From assembly GCA_022059125.1 (NCBI GenBank), contig JAEUWY010000010.1, positions 62,001 through 126,000 of the forward strand: a DNA stretch of 64,000 nt. Reading direction: 5' to 3'. The position numbers and the translations under genes are program-made. Shown piece by piece: positions 44,334 through 56,542 of the stretch (its first letter is position 1; each line of letters starts with the position of its first letter). The notes under the pieces were generated by a model, which saw only the letters and a list, made by a program, of their open reading frames with translations, did not search any database and was not told the DNA's origin. Origin of the DNA: Corynespora cassiicola (Eukaryota > Ascomycota > Dothideomycetes > Pleosporales > Corynesporascaceae).

Positions 44334-45910
44334 CTATCGATAGTCTTCCCTCACGAGCAAGTCAAGCTCTTCGTCTGTTATATACATGGAAGCTTTGCCT
44401 GTTATCTCCTCAACTACGCGCAGGCCGTCCTTCACCTTCTCTTGACCATTTTCAATCTGACCTTCTATCAGAATCCTTTCAAGTTTGATGCAATTCCGTG
44501 GCCAAAGTCCGGGATCATCCTTGTATTCCTTGAAGGCTGCTACGAATCTTTGAAGCAGATCGATCGCTTCAGTGTTTTTGTCAGAGCGCCAGGCAAGGTA
44601 TCCAGCTTTATAGAACGAAAGACCCGTAGTGTAATGAACGTCACCCTGAAGAGCTCGTCTATGCTCAAGGCACTCTTTGTGTGTCTTGTATGCGCCTCTG
44701 ATATCATCCATGGCACACTGAATCTCCCCACGATAGTAGAGCGTGTAAAGCATAAAAGTCGTCATGTCTCCACATTCTGCGTGCAGCTCAATGGCTTCCG
44801 TTACATAACGAAGAGCTTCTGGCAGGCGTTTCCATTTGTAGAAGGAGAAAGACATGTTGGAAAGCACAAGCTCACTAGTCCTTGCTGTTCCACCAGGCCT
44901 ATTACGGCAGATTTCGAGAGCCTTTTGATAGTAGTTCTCGGCTTCAGCTTGCCTGAAAGGCTTCAGAGTCTGCAGATCATTTGCATAGTTCATATAGGAT
45001 ACCCCCAGCTGTTGGATCTCAGGATCATCATCGGGTATGGACTTTTCCCTATGCTTGATAGCATTCTTTGTATAGCCCAGACCCTCTCTGTAATTCAATC
45101 GAAGGGTACAAACTGTAGATGAGCCCAAGCATTTGGGTAAAGTCTGGAGATACAGGCAACAGCACTGTTGAATGAAATCTCACGAGATGCCATTGCATCT
45201 TCAGACACATTGTAGCTAGTCGTATATTGTTTCCAGGCAGTAGTCCTCCTGGGAACATCGTATGATTTAGACTGATGGGACATGTTGTGGTTGGCATTCT
45301 TTCCTTCCAGTTCCCATTGGCGTCTCACCGCACTTTGAACTAAGCGGTGCATAATGAGTCGTGCTCGCCGTCACTGGGGCTCCACTAGCCACTTTCCATA
45401 GACGAACCCCAATGTCGGCCCATTTGGCTGCACTAGAACCTCGATGCGGTGTTGCAAGAAATAGAATGCCTGTTGGCATGTATCGAGTGAGAAGTTCGGA
45501 CTGTTTGCCGTGAGCGATGGTTAGGGCCTGACTCGGAAAGTGGGCTGTGCTTTGGCCAAGATCGTGATGAACTTGCCTTCTTGACAACGAGACCACCCAT
45601 GTTGTGGCAGATTAACAATTTTGGTCGTGAGACTGCCTGGAGGATGTTAGGTGGTGTGTTGAAATTCGAACGAACCAGTATCACTTACTCCCACTCGTTT
45701 CATGTCGAGCTGACCAAATAATGTCTGCGCGAATTCTGCGATACGACTTTGGGCGCAATCGGTGAAAATATTAGCGCTGTAACCGAAGGTCATGATTTTT
45801 GCTGTAGGGAGTATATTGAGTAAGAAATGTTTGGGCCAGAAAGCCCCGTCCTTTGTCCATGTCCGAAAGGACCCGCCATTGAGGCCATGGATAAATACCA
45901 CGCTATCCAA
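44334..45910 (-). pseudogene. NLR-like relic: lipase-like head fused to TPR tail
   Basis: The head (45910-45360) reads V-V-F-I-H-G-L-N-G-G and M-T-F-G-Y-S-A-N. After a GT-AG intron comes L-I-C-H-N-M-G-G-L-V-V-K-K, then after a GC-AG intron (45576-45528) L-F-L-A-T-P-H-R-G. This is the lipase-like N-terminal domain of many fungal NLR proteins, but the nucleophile Ser of C-H-S-x-G-G is Asn. The next sequence is M-H-R-L-V-Q-S-A-V-R-R (45352), which in intact relatives follows the NB-ARC/NACHT domain. No P-loop or nucleotide-binding region lies between. The tail (45128-44334) is an open 264-codon TPR segment (A-E-N-Y-Y-Q-K-A-L-E-I and similar). Frames shift between head and M-H-R-L-V-Q and before the TPR block, so I call it a pseudogene. 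Confidence 0.75.
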
Positions 45911-46787
45911 AGAGTAGGATTGGCATGTAACCTAAAAACACGAATACAGTACGCTCAATCCAGCTCCTACATCTGAACGTGCTAAAATTAGGAAGGATTC
46001 TCAGGCCAAACGATCGTCAGCCCTGTAGGATCCGCAACCTGAATGGGTCAATGGCGGTTTCGTAGAAGAGTGTCAGATCAGGGTATTTAAAAGCCTACAT
46101 CTCTTTCGAATTGATTTTCTGGTCGTCCCAAAAGGGGGGTAGAGCTGCCGGCTATCCTGCTTTTTGTGCTCGTGATAGGGGCTGCATCCGTTTCTTCAGG
46201 CTTGGTGGGCTTTTTTCGTCCATGCTTGAAGATCTGATCAAAGACTATATTCTACCAAATAAGTTTCACAAGAAACTATGCAGCATAGGGAGTGTACTGT
46301 AAGATAGCGGTGATATTAGGCGTGGTGATAGGTGTATGTGACGCAATAGTGAATCAGGTTGCGCAGATGACAATGCTTAGCTCTGGTTACGTTTAACGAC
46401 TAGTCCCCTCCACCTTCGTCGCAAACTATCCCATATAATAGAAAGTACGAGGCTCTAAATGAGGTGGTAAGCCGCGTGGATTTTCGATGTTTAGGCCTAT
46501 GCGAAGATTAGTGGGCTATCGTATCTAATCAGCCGAGTGTTTTGTTCTGCAGACTTTATCAGCTGGATTTCCATGCGGCGAAATTCTTTTATTATTAGAT
46601 ATATTCGATTTCATGGTCAATTAGAAGGTCGTTACAACCATGGGGGCTTCACCAGACGATATTCAGCGTTGTGGGATCTACTGGAGATGTGCTGGACATC
46701 ATCCCAGTTGGGGTTCCAACTATATGGACCTCGAGAAAATGGAGCGGGATACAGCTGCTCGTACCAGTTCTTTGTGAGTATTTTTAT

Positions 46788-46852
46788 TGCGGACTGTACT
46801 TATGTACTTTATTTGTGGCGTGCTTCCTCCTTTGAGGGGCAGTACAAGAAAA
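46788..46852 (+). repeat. Dispersed repeat, copy B
   Basis: Partner of copy A at 43804-43866, in opposite orientation, with a 29-base identical core at 46804-46832. Confidence 0.75.
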
Positions 46853-47361
46853 CTTGACCTTGATTATCTCTCACAGTTCCGCTTCGTTAATGGTGCTCTG
46901 GCCCCCTATATTCAGTTACTTTTGAGATAAGTAATTGCGCAAGCCGATTTTTTTACATAACTTAGATCCTTCAGATTGGGAGCATCGAAATTACGGCTAA
47001 TAGTTTTGTACTCCTAAGCAGGTGATTAACTGCATGCCATGTTATACCAACTAAGAAGGCAGAAGTTGCAATCAGCTTTTAGAAACATAAAACGTATTAG
47101 ATCGTTTTTAGTTGAATATGAAACGAAATGAACTGGCTTTCCAGAGCGTACATCTGGAGATATATGAGTTATCGGAATTATGTACTCTAAAGAGTCTTGA
47201 ATTTGTCTCAAATGTGACAATGGTGGTAATGGTGGATTCGATGCTGATTGGTAGAGAAGATCTCACATGTTTGAACCCTTTATCTAACTAACAAAAACCT
47301 ACAAGCAGGCTCAAGTCAGCGATAATGTTGGCTGGTAGTACGAGTTTGCTTCTTGGACCCC

Positions 47362-47375
47362 AAAAAAAAAAAAAA

Positions 47376-47408
<33 letters not shown>
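47362..47408 (+). repeat. A15 run plus (AC)15 microsatellite
   Basis: Fifteen A (47362-47376), one T, then about fifteen AC units (47378-47408). A typical length-variable microsatellite. Confidence 0.95.
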
Positions 47409-47411
<3 letters not shown>

Positions 47412-47642
47412 GACTGCAAGTTAAGTGGGGAGTGGGGTCTCCTGTGCTGTTTGGCGAGACGGCGTAACCGTTCGCTTATTCTTGCATTCTTGCAGCTCGA
47501 GGATGAAGCCTTGGTGGCGCGAAATGAACGGCCCCGAGCTTTGCCGGCATGCCTGGGCAATCCAGAATTTCTATCTCAACAAGGTTCGCCCCTTCACGGT
47601 ATAGAAACACCATAAACCACAAAATGTTCTTACAAAAGAAGC

Positions 47643-50083
47643 AATAGCAGCATTTCCAAGTGATATGCCTCGAACCGATCTTCTCGTAGACGTTGGAGCT
47701 TTTGTGCACCAACTGATTATCCGCGATGCCTTTGAACAGCTGGAACATGAAGAGAGGCTATATGCCCATTGAATGAGGGAGTTATTATATGCACTCTCTC
47801 TGGACACGTCGATTGTTGAACAAATCTCTAGAGCAGCTTTTCATGGATCGCGAATCATCATGCAGCAGGTTTCACCCGAATCTGAAAGTATCGTTGAATT
47901 GGTCTTGGAGCTTACGAAAGTCTGTCAGGGCGACTGAAAAGACCTCAAGCGGCAAACGGGTGTTGATGATGAGTCATTAGAAAGGTTTCTCGAATATGCT
48001 GCCACCGTATTAGGAAACCTGGGTAATTACAAGGTACAACACATACGTACAATACATGCGGAAATATGATTATTACCTGGGGTTACGGAGACATGAAGCT
48101 TTTACCAAGACTGGATCACGATGCATTAAAAGTCTTATGCAATGTATCAGAGCGCGCTCTGTTCTTATTCAAATTCCTGGCGGATGCCATGTTCGCGGAA
48201 TCATCTGCGGCTATTGGATATCCTGATGAACATGGGATGAGTAATTCCTATCCTTCACCATCGACTATCACAAAGCATGAGGTAGAGAAACTGAACAAAA
48301 AGCTCACCCCACATTTGGAACTGAAAACCACCAGACTTCGGAAGACTGGGAAAGGTGATGAGACTGAATATGAGCTCATGATTGCCTCCGAGTCGTCTTT
48401 TCCCCTATCAGAAGGATTTGGACCTGGGTAACTGTAAGGTCAGATTAGTGTATGGTGATTATTCGGAGCCTCTACAGAAAATGTGCACCAGTCTTGACCG
48501 AGCGCGCCAGTACTCTGGGAGTGACGTTCGAGATCAATATCTACATAGCCTGATCGCTAGCATTCGAAGTGAAAATATTGAAGACCACAAGAAAGTGAGC
48601 ATTTCATGGTTGCAAGACAACTAGCTGTAGAGACATGGTCGGGTTTCTTGGATCCGGCCGGGATCCGAGCGGCATACGATGTGAATTCGAGGTAATCGTC
48701 ACCGTCAAGGACAAGTCTTGGACTAAAGCGTTTTATGAACTAGCGGAGATATCAAGAGAGTTCATCGCAAGCCTACCCTGGGTCAAAGTCTCAGGTTCAG
48801 CAACTCTTGGAGATTTTGAGAATGAAAAATTTGCCAGACCGAGCTTTGTAGCTCTTAATTGTAAGAGTTTAGAGCGAAACTAGAAGTTTGAATGCTTACT
48901 AGAATAGTGTTATGCTATTGCGCAAGCAATGTTTGGACGGGTATAACTGGTCCGGGTGTACGTAATGTAGAGCGACAATTTTCTACGTCAAGCTAATATG
49001 TACCAGTACGATGAAATCACTAGCAGAAATGGTCGAAAGAATCTCACGTTCTCCGATAGAGTTTCAGCGAACGGGGCTGGGCGCGAAAAAGACTACGTAT
49101 TAGAGAAAGGTATGGAGCTGTTTCGTAAGCTTCATTCCACTTGCTTCTTTGTACAGTCAGCCGGGAATGAGCTGCTTGGACACGGATGCGGGAAGATTTT
49201 CAAAGAGAACGAAGGACAATTTAACTTTGATCCGTCTGACCCACCGATATGCCCAATTACCAATACCCCAATCTCATCTTGGTACAGGCCGGGAGAGACT
49301 CCCGAATTGATCTTTGGTGGGCTCTATACTGCCTATGACGAGTGTTTAGCCGAAGGAATTGGGCTGTATCTAATGCCGGAGCAATCTCTGATCGACACAC
49401 TGTTACCCAAAACTACTACAGCTATCAAGGACAGTGTGTATGTATACCACCAAAATTGGAAAACTATCACTAAACAATTAGTCTTATTCATCGGTTATTC
49501 ATTAATCACTTCCATGGGGGTAAGGGCTTTGGAATTGTATGACCTTGATCGACAGGTATTAGCACCCCTCATTTTGGTGGACAAAGCTGATATTACACAA
49601 AAGTGGGATCAAACTCATGACAGAGTATGTCAACTTTTTCTATTCTATCTTCATAGGAAGTGACTTTTATTTACCCTTAACAGGCTCGATTCGGCCTCCT
49701 CAAATGTCTGCATGAGGCTGGGGATGGATTTCTCGATGTCGAAGCTTCTCTTCAGCCTGGGCCATCGCTGAAATTGAATATGGATGTCGAAAAGAATAGA
49801 AAGCGTGGGAAAGCAAGCCGTTGGTGACCTTATCCTCAGGCTCCAGGTCTATAAGGCAACCAGAAATCAAGTCGCAGGGACAGAAATTTTTACTCATTTG
49901 ACAGCTGTTGATGGTAAGTACACTGAGTGGGCTAGGATTGCCAATGCAAGACGTAAGCCACGAACACTTTTTATCCATCCAAACACTACACTCAACAAGG
50001 AAGGTGTTGTTGAGCTGGTGGAATACCCTGCGAGTAAGGAGGGGCTTATTCAAAGCTGGCTTGATCGAAGCATTTTTTCGTAA
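47643..50083 (+). pseudogene. Dipeptidyl-peptidase III (M49) pseudogene
   Basis: Most of a DPP III can be followed in order. Pieces: V-S-P-E-S-E-S-I-V-E-L-V-L-E-L, F-L-E-Y-A-A-T-V-L-G-N-L-G-N-Y-K, G-Y-P-D-E-H-G, T-R-L-R-K-T, V-R-L-V-Y-G-D-Y, the zinc region N-E-L-L-G-H-G (49166-49186), N-F-D-P-S-D-P-P, S-S-W-Y-R-P-G-E-T, D-E-C-L-A-E, and after an intron (GTATGT...ACAG, ends 49683) A-R-F-G-L-L-K, then L-Q-V-Y-K-A-T, A-R-R-K-P-R and E-G-L-I-Q-S-W. Breaks: TGA at 47770 and 47935 (the latter where the family has Trp), several frame changes around 48.05, 48.4, 48.63 and 49.8 kb, and a missing stretch near 48.9 kb. The first His of the H-E-L-L-G-H zinc motif is Asn. Not a working enzyme. Confidence 0.88.
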
Positions 50084-50943
50084 TAAATTTTGAGCTATCC
50101 AAAGAGCTGCGGGAGTCCCTTTCAACTTCAGCTTTTGTTTTGAACTTCTATAACTATAACGCCCTAGTCGTCACGACTCCCGACTTAACCGGCCCCACTT
50201 CTGATCAATGCTCTCAGGGGCTCCGAACTTCGAAGCGGCGAACAAAAACCTGCCAGCATAATTTCTTGTCTAATGCCCATGTGTAGTCATTTGCTTCCCA
50301 TTAATAAAAATTTGCTCAGTGCGATGTTTTTTGTTTCGATGGAGCTAGTAATCTTGACGCAAAGCGTGACGGGTAGATACCTCTACGGAAATCAACTTCG
50401 GCATCATCATCAACAACACCATGCTCCGGTGCATTTTGGGAGAATTACAGCATCAGCCATCTGGACTCTTTCTATTTCTCAGCAATGCAGAAATTCGGGA
50501 TTCGCATTCTGCAAAAGCGAGGCTCCGGCACCGAGCCCCGCTATCCACTAATTCTGACGTGGGGGGGAGGGGGGCCAATCACGAAGCGAGTGATGGCAAT
50601 GTGCCAAGCTGCCAGTCGGACCACGACCGTCGGAATGCGGGATCGACTGACATGAACACGCTAAAAATGAGGGCGTCTTCATTTGAGTGCAACTCATTTG
50701 GGTTAGTTCTACATCATAACACTTGTCTTCGGTCTTTCGCTATCATCGTGATCCGAGTTGCTCTCGATATATCTATTAGCATAGGGTGCTCTTTATTCTA
50801 TTCACTGATCAACAGCTTTCATTTCCAAGACCAAATCAACAGCATCGGGATCACCCAAAGTTTCACGACATAAGATTCATCATTTCTCCATTTGCCCTAT
50901 CTTCAAAACCTGGCAACAACTAGTCATCATCACTTGAAGCATC
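50084..50943. other. Intergenic, questin-oxidase-like upstream region
   Basis: About 860 bases, no gene seen. A G-rich run occurs at 50561-50574. Confidence 0.5.
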
Positions 50944-52439
50944 ATGGCCACCGCATCAAATTTCCATCTTACAGGAGATGAGCAGCCCGCTCCTGGTGTC
51001 AAAAGTCTCAGTGTTGAATCTGCAAAGAAAGCTTCTGAGCTTCTAAACATAAATCACAAGCTATGGGACATTTATATTGATGACCTGGGTCGTCACGTAC
51101 GAAACCAAGGCCCAAATTTTCCTTATTCTGCTAATATTGAATCTCCAGAACCATATCTCGCATCACGTCTTCACTCTGTACGCCATGGGTGCAACCCCAG
51201 ATGAGTTGCAAGCCGCATACGATGCTCAAATGCCCGGTCAACGCCACGCTTTCCCGCCATGCGAAAAGACTATCAAGGCCTTGCATACTCCAGAAGGCTT
51301 CAAAAAGTACCTAGGCGACTATACCCAATTCACCAACTACCTCATGTTCTTCAGAGGCGAAGTAGAGAAGAAAGGATCACAGAAGGTCATTGCCGAGTAC
51401 CTCTTCGCAGATGACGACCGCGCAAATGACATGATGGCGCGACTCTTCACCGGATTCGCCCATTCGATCATCCATTTTGGCTATGGGTTACAGTTCGATC
51501 AGCCAGCCATGATTGTGGAGACACTAGCGCAAACTGCTGTTCATGAAGGTTGGGGAGTAGACCTATTCATGGAATCCGAAAAGGCCGGAATTGTCCGTAA
51601 GAAGGCGAATGAGAAGGGCGATTCGCTGCTTGACTTGATCCACGAGACAAAGAGAGCCGTCATTGAAAATCCTCAAATTGCGAACTACAATTATAGGGAT
51701 AACTGTGTCAAATATGGAATCGCGCAGATTGGAGCTGATGTCATGGCTGAGGTAGGCTCCAAATGGATTGTCCGGCCCGAAGACCTGAAAAAGAGAACCG
51801 CTCAGATGATAGATGCTTGTGGTCAGTGCCTCTACTCATACCCAACCGTTTTACCTTCATAACACTGCCGAGAGACTGACTCTGTTTGAAGTCTACTACA
51901 ACTCAGCCGCCCAGCGCCCTCCGTATGCCAAGAAGATTGACTTCTTCCTAATGCACTCTACAACGCTCGCCGTGCACTTTGAGACTTTTATGAGCCACCC
52001 ATTCCTCACAGAAAAGGATCACATTCGTCTGCTTGAATGGAAAGGGCGCTGGGACCTTGCCAACTATGCATCGCGTGGTGCTCCCGAGCTTCTCGAAGAC
52101 GAGGTTTTCAAACACAAGCCCCGAATTCCTGGAGGTTGGGATGGCTTGATTCATCGTGCCAATAGGTACATTCATAATCAAGATGGCGGGCACGTTGCCA
52201 AGATGCTTCGGGCCATTGCCAACGGTTGGGACCTATGTAAACAAGAGGATCGCACCGATTTCGCACTGAAGACGGAGGATAACTGGCTGAAGGCGGCTCA
52301 CCTTCTCATGGACTTTGCTGAGACTGCTGCTGAACGTGGCGATGAGATGCTTAATGTGAGAGGCGCGGGTTTCGAAGAGGCGTGGAAAGATCATCCTTTC
52401 AGGGAGGGAGCCCAGAACGGCACTAGCTCCAAGATTTAG
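50944..52439 (+). CDS. Questin-oxidase-like (AflY/DUF4243 family) protein
   Basis: Exons 50944-51096, 51149-51821, 51892-52439, with introns of 52 and 70 nt, give 457 aa, the normal family size. The first join restores L-G-R-H-N-H-I-S-H-H-V-F-T-L-Y-A-M-G-A, the conserved His-rich start of the family. Other landmarks: T-N-Y-L-M-F-F, F-A-H-S-I-I-H-F-G-Y-G, E-T-L-A-Q-T-A-V-H, and in exon 3 K-I-D-F-F-L-M-H and W-D-L-A-N-Y-A. Members include questin oxidase and AflY-type enzymes that carry out Baeyer-Villiger-like ring opening of anthraquinones in polyketide pathways. Many members occur outside clusters, and no polyketide synthase is visible here, so the substrate is unknown. Confidence 0.9.
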
Positions 52440-53791
52440 GCCTAACATGGAGCTTTTTATCCTGACCCGGGTCACACAGACGATATTTATCTGCTTTTTT
52501 TTATTACTGTTCCGAAAACTAAATAAACAAACAAGCAAATGACGCACCATAGTAATACTTTATTTCACTACAAAGACGAGTTCTTTTCTACTTTGTATCA
52601 GCACTAGAATCTTCTGTTCATTAGCAACACTCTATCGGTCCATTTCTTCCCTGCATTCAACTCACCTCTGAAAATTTGCTTTGTCTAGTCCTTGGTCTTC
52701 ATTAGAACTTTTGATATACTACTAACAATCCATCCAATCGCATTCAAAACACCGAAACTTCACATATCAGGTCCGTGGGCTGGATCCCAGAATTGACTAC
52801 GCAAAAGGGAAAATTGGCGCTGAAATTACATTCCAGATACCCTTAAATCGCAAATTTCTCTATCGCTGTATTGAATGCCATGCACTAATTTTTTCAAGTC
52901 TTATGCTTTCTAACACCAAAATGTCATGTCCAATTCGATAAAGCATGCAGAATCGGGCACCGTAGCAGTGAGCTCCTACAAGGACTTAGCGTCATAGTCC
53001 AGAGACAATGTTTGCCCGAGATAAAAATAGTTTTTTATATAGGCAAGAGTAGCAACAGTTAGCCACCGCACTAGATTTTCGGTCCATAATCTGACTGTGA
53101 AGGTATGCAGGGATGCTATAGGGTGGAACACTTAGAACCGTGACGCAACCCGACGTACGGTTAGAGTATAGCAGCGTCTTAGAATTTCGGCATCGCTGGG
53201 AGGTAGTATCCGATGCTTTGTAATCTCCGAATCGGAAGAGGGACTAGGGAACTGTCTAGACTACGCGCGTGATGTACGGAGTTTACGGACGACGGCAATT
53301 ACTTAGCCCGGTGTCGATCATGGCCTCATTGGGACACAATGCTATACTGGACCGAGAATACGACCTATTATGTGACTTTTTGGAAGGCATACATAGCTAT
53401 CGAAAGGTTATGGGACCGTAGAGTGTTGGCGTATAGCATAAAAAACAGTTGCTCAGGCTGTAATAAGCCAGAGTAAGGATGTTCTGAGGCGAAGACCTCT
53501 TCAAAGTACTTGGTACACTGACAAGAGGCGAGATTGCCAAGATGATGATGATTATGAGCACGTCGCGTGTAAGTGCATGAAAAAGGGGGCTCCTACTATC
53601 AAAGCTCAACGAAATCTCTTTTGAACAGCTTCGAAGGATGTTGCAGATGAAAAGTATCGAAATAGAGATCCCTAGACCTCAAAAGTTTGTTTTGAGAGAC
53701 AGCGAGGGCAAGGTTCTGAGTAAAAGAAGTCAAGGAATAAGTCCCTAAGACTAGTTCGTATCGAAATACACCGTCATCAGTAGAGCCGGTA
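52440..53791. other. Convergent intergenic
   Basis: 1.35 kb between stops of convergent genes, AT-rich, no gene seen. A frame antisense to the 3' part of the GH92 gene is not called. Confidence 0.5.
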
Positions 53792-56542
53792 TCAACCGGA
53801 CCAAAGATTCCCGACCTCCGTCCTAATCCTTTCTCCCCTCCGCCGCACCCCCACCGTCCCATTCCTCCCAAATCCCACATACTCACTCAAACTCGGCGGC
53901 AAATCTTCCACCCTCGTCCCCCACGAACTCTCATTTCGCCCGAGCGTAAGCACCAACTCCTTTCCTTCCGTAAAAAAACTGTGATCAATCCAATTCCGCG
54001 TGTATGGTTCACCATCCAGAGTCGCCGACTGAATATAAATGGCCTGGTAGCTAGGATCGTAGTTTACATTTCGGATCGTGGCTGTGTTTCCGGTCAGGGG
54101 CGAGACGATGCTGACTGATTCAAAGAAGGGGGGTGTGATTAGGTAGACGTTTTGGCCTGGGTTGGGGAAGAGGCCCATCCTGGGATGTGTTAGCGGGTTG
54201 TAGAGTAGTGATGGCGGGGGAGTGGGGCTTACATGGACATGGCGACGAAAGAGCCCATGGCCCCTGAGTCGTCGTTTCCGGGGAGTCCGGCGTTGCTGGG
54301 GTTGAAGTAGCGGGGAATGTAGAAGTGAGAGCGCAGGGCAGAGAGGGCTGGTCTGCCAGCATAGTGATATTGGAAGACTGTAAGGAAAGAAGGCTAGACA
54401 AATCTGTCAGCTGCAAAAAAAAAAGCTTTTTTCGACCAGCTTACCTCGTTTCCAATATAGGTTATGTTGGTGTCGTGGAGATAGTTTAGTCGGTTGACAA
54501 AGCTCTCTGGTCCTCCGTATAGTGTAATCAAACCGGCCTGATCTCCTGGCACATAGCTTTGCACTGTGTTAGCAAATTTGTCCCATAAAAGGGAAGATTC
54601 GGATTACTTACAAGCCGTATTCCCACAAACTGCTTTCAAAGGTCTCCTGACCAGTATTCTGCAAGCTGCAAACCCTATTAGATGAAGGGTCGATAGTACT
54701 GCACCAGAGAGGATCCTGCGTATGCCAAGTTCCGTTGGCGAACCTGCCCTGAAAGAAACCAGTATAGCCTGTGTCGCTCCCGTTGAACAGAAAACTCCTT
54801 TGGTCCGCATAGAAAAGGTTCTGCCAGTTTCCACTCCTCTCTGTATATTTCTGGACGTCTACTTCTCTTCCACCAAGTCCTAAAGCCATCTCCGCGATAC
54901 AAAAGTCGTTGTACGCATACTCTAGCGTTCTCGACACGCTTCTCGTCATCGTTCCGAAGCCTTTGTAGTCAAAGTCCTGGGTTGGTATATATCCGAGAGT
55001 CTTCCAAGAGTCGAGGCCGCCCCGTCCCTCAACGGACCAGGCATATGGTTCTACTTCTGCGTCTTTGACAACTGCCTCGTAGCCTTTGTTCCAGTCGATC
55101 CCATCGTTGAGACCTTTAATGAAGGCATCCGCTAAGACAACGTCTGCGTTTGATCCACCTTGGGTATACCCTTTGCAGAGCGTCATACGACAATCGGGCA
55201 GCCATCCCTCATGTTGGTACGTGTCTATCAAAGAACGAACCATCTGAGTGAGACTAGTCGGATCCAGGATGGTCAAGAATGGGAGCTGTGACCGAAAGCT
55301 ATCCCACAGGCAATAGAAAGAGTCAAAATACGGCTCGCTGCTCTGCCACAGCGGGTTCTCCCCAGTATAGTTTTGGGGGTTTACCATCGTCCGGTAGATG
55401 CCAGAGTAGAAGTTTGTGACAAGTGATGGCTCGACGCCGGCCGTGGAGACGCTTATGGGTGCGAGCTTGTCCCGCCAAGCGCTCTCAGCAGCCGCCTGTG
55501 TGGAATCGAAGTCGAAGTCGGAGATCTCTGATTCGGCGCTTCTGCAAGCCTGCTCACTGCTTATAAGACTAACGCCAATTCTAGCGAGTATGCCCTCAGC
55601 GGGGTTAGATGTAAATCGTACGAAGCCGCCTCCTGGGAGTGGGTAGCCGTTGATGGATCGAGATATGGTCAGATCCTTCACCTCAGCGCTCGCCCTGCTG
55701 TTGGCGAAGATGCCGTTGTCTCGGATGTCGGCACCTCTGAAGTCGGCGCAAAAGTATCCAACCCAATTGCCAGACCCAAAACTTGGCAAGAATCGTGCGT
55801 TGCCGGACATGCGGCCAGATTCGGCATCCACTGTGATGGTGGCATTGTCTTGTCGCGAATTGCTAAGGTCTGTAAGATCGAGTAGCAAAAGAGGGCTCGT
55901 TCCGTTCGAGGTCGATGGGAACTTGAAGCGGAAGAGCGAAGTGTGTTGAGCAGTCGTCATGTCTGCGGAAACCCCACTGGACAGGGTTATTCCAAAATAT
56001 CCTGGAGTGGCCTTGACGGAGTCTGCAACATATGGAATCTTCCTGCTGTTCTTTGGAAATATACATCTATTAATGTCGTCGCCGGGGCATGCAGCGTAAG
56101 GGAAAAATGCAAACACTCCCAATGAGGGACTTCCACCTGGTAACGTAAGTATATCGTGCACTATACTGTTTCCTATCCCGGCTCACCTGTCCCACTATCA
56201 TGCATGGTACTGAAGCCCGTAACGTTGCCGTTCTCCGTAGTAAATCCTCCCTGGTTACTGGGCGAATCGACATCGGCTACTGCCTTGGCCATGCCTGCAA
56301 GTCGTCAGATTCCGACAGGCCATCGACGCGATTTTCAAACTGACCATACGGCAATGTCGCGCCGGGGAAGACATTCCCTACAACGTCAGAACTGGGCGAT
56401 ATCAACAGCCGCTCAACACACCTCCGTTGGCGCTTCCAATGAGCGGATCTACATATTGCAAATTATCGGTCGAATTCTGCGCCCGAACAGACCCAAAAGC
56501 GAGCGAAAAGAGAAGCGCCAAGCGACTGCTTCTCGAAGCCAT
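53792..56542 (-). CDS. Secreted GH92 alpha-mannosidase
   Basis: Calcium-dependent exo-alpha-mannosidase acting on N-glycan or mannan side chains outside the cell. Seven exons: 56542-56422, 56377-56345 (33 nt), 56294-56187, 56136-54612, 54556-54445, 54393-54233, 54179-53792; introns 44-55 nt; 815 aa. Residues 1-22 are a signal peptide ending V-R-A-Q. The spliced N-terminus reads Y-V-D-P-L-I-G-S-A-N-G-G-N-V-F-P-G-A, the family opening. Further: F-S-T-M-H-D-S-G-T-G, L-W-D-S-F-R, G-S-N-A-D-V-V-L-A-D-A and G-N-D-D-S-G-A-M-G, the last carrying the Asp pair used as catalytic base. Many N-x-S/T sites fit secretion. Confidence 0.93.

Larger units (their letters stand above)
45911..47642. other. AT-rich gene-poor region
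   Basis: No gene seen over 1.7 kb. Holds repeat copy B and the AC microsatellite. Composition is AT-rich between about 46.3 and 47.3 kb. Confidence 0.5.
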
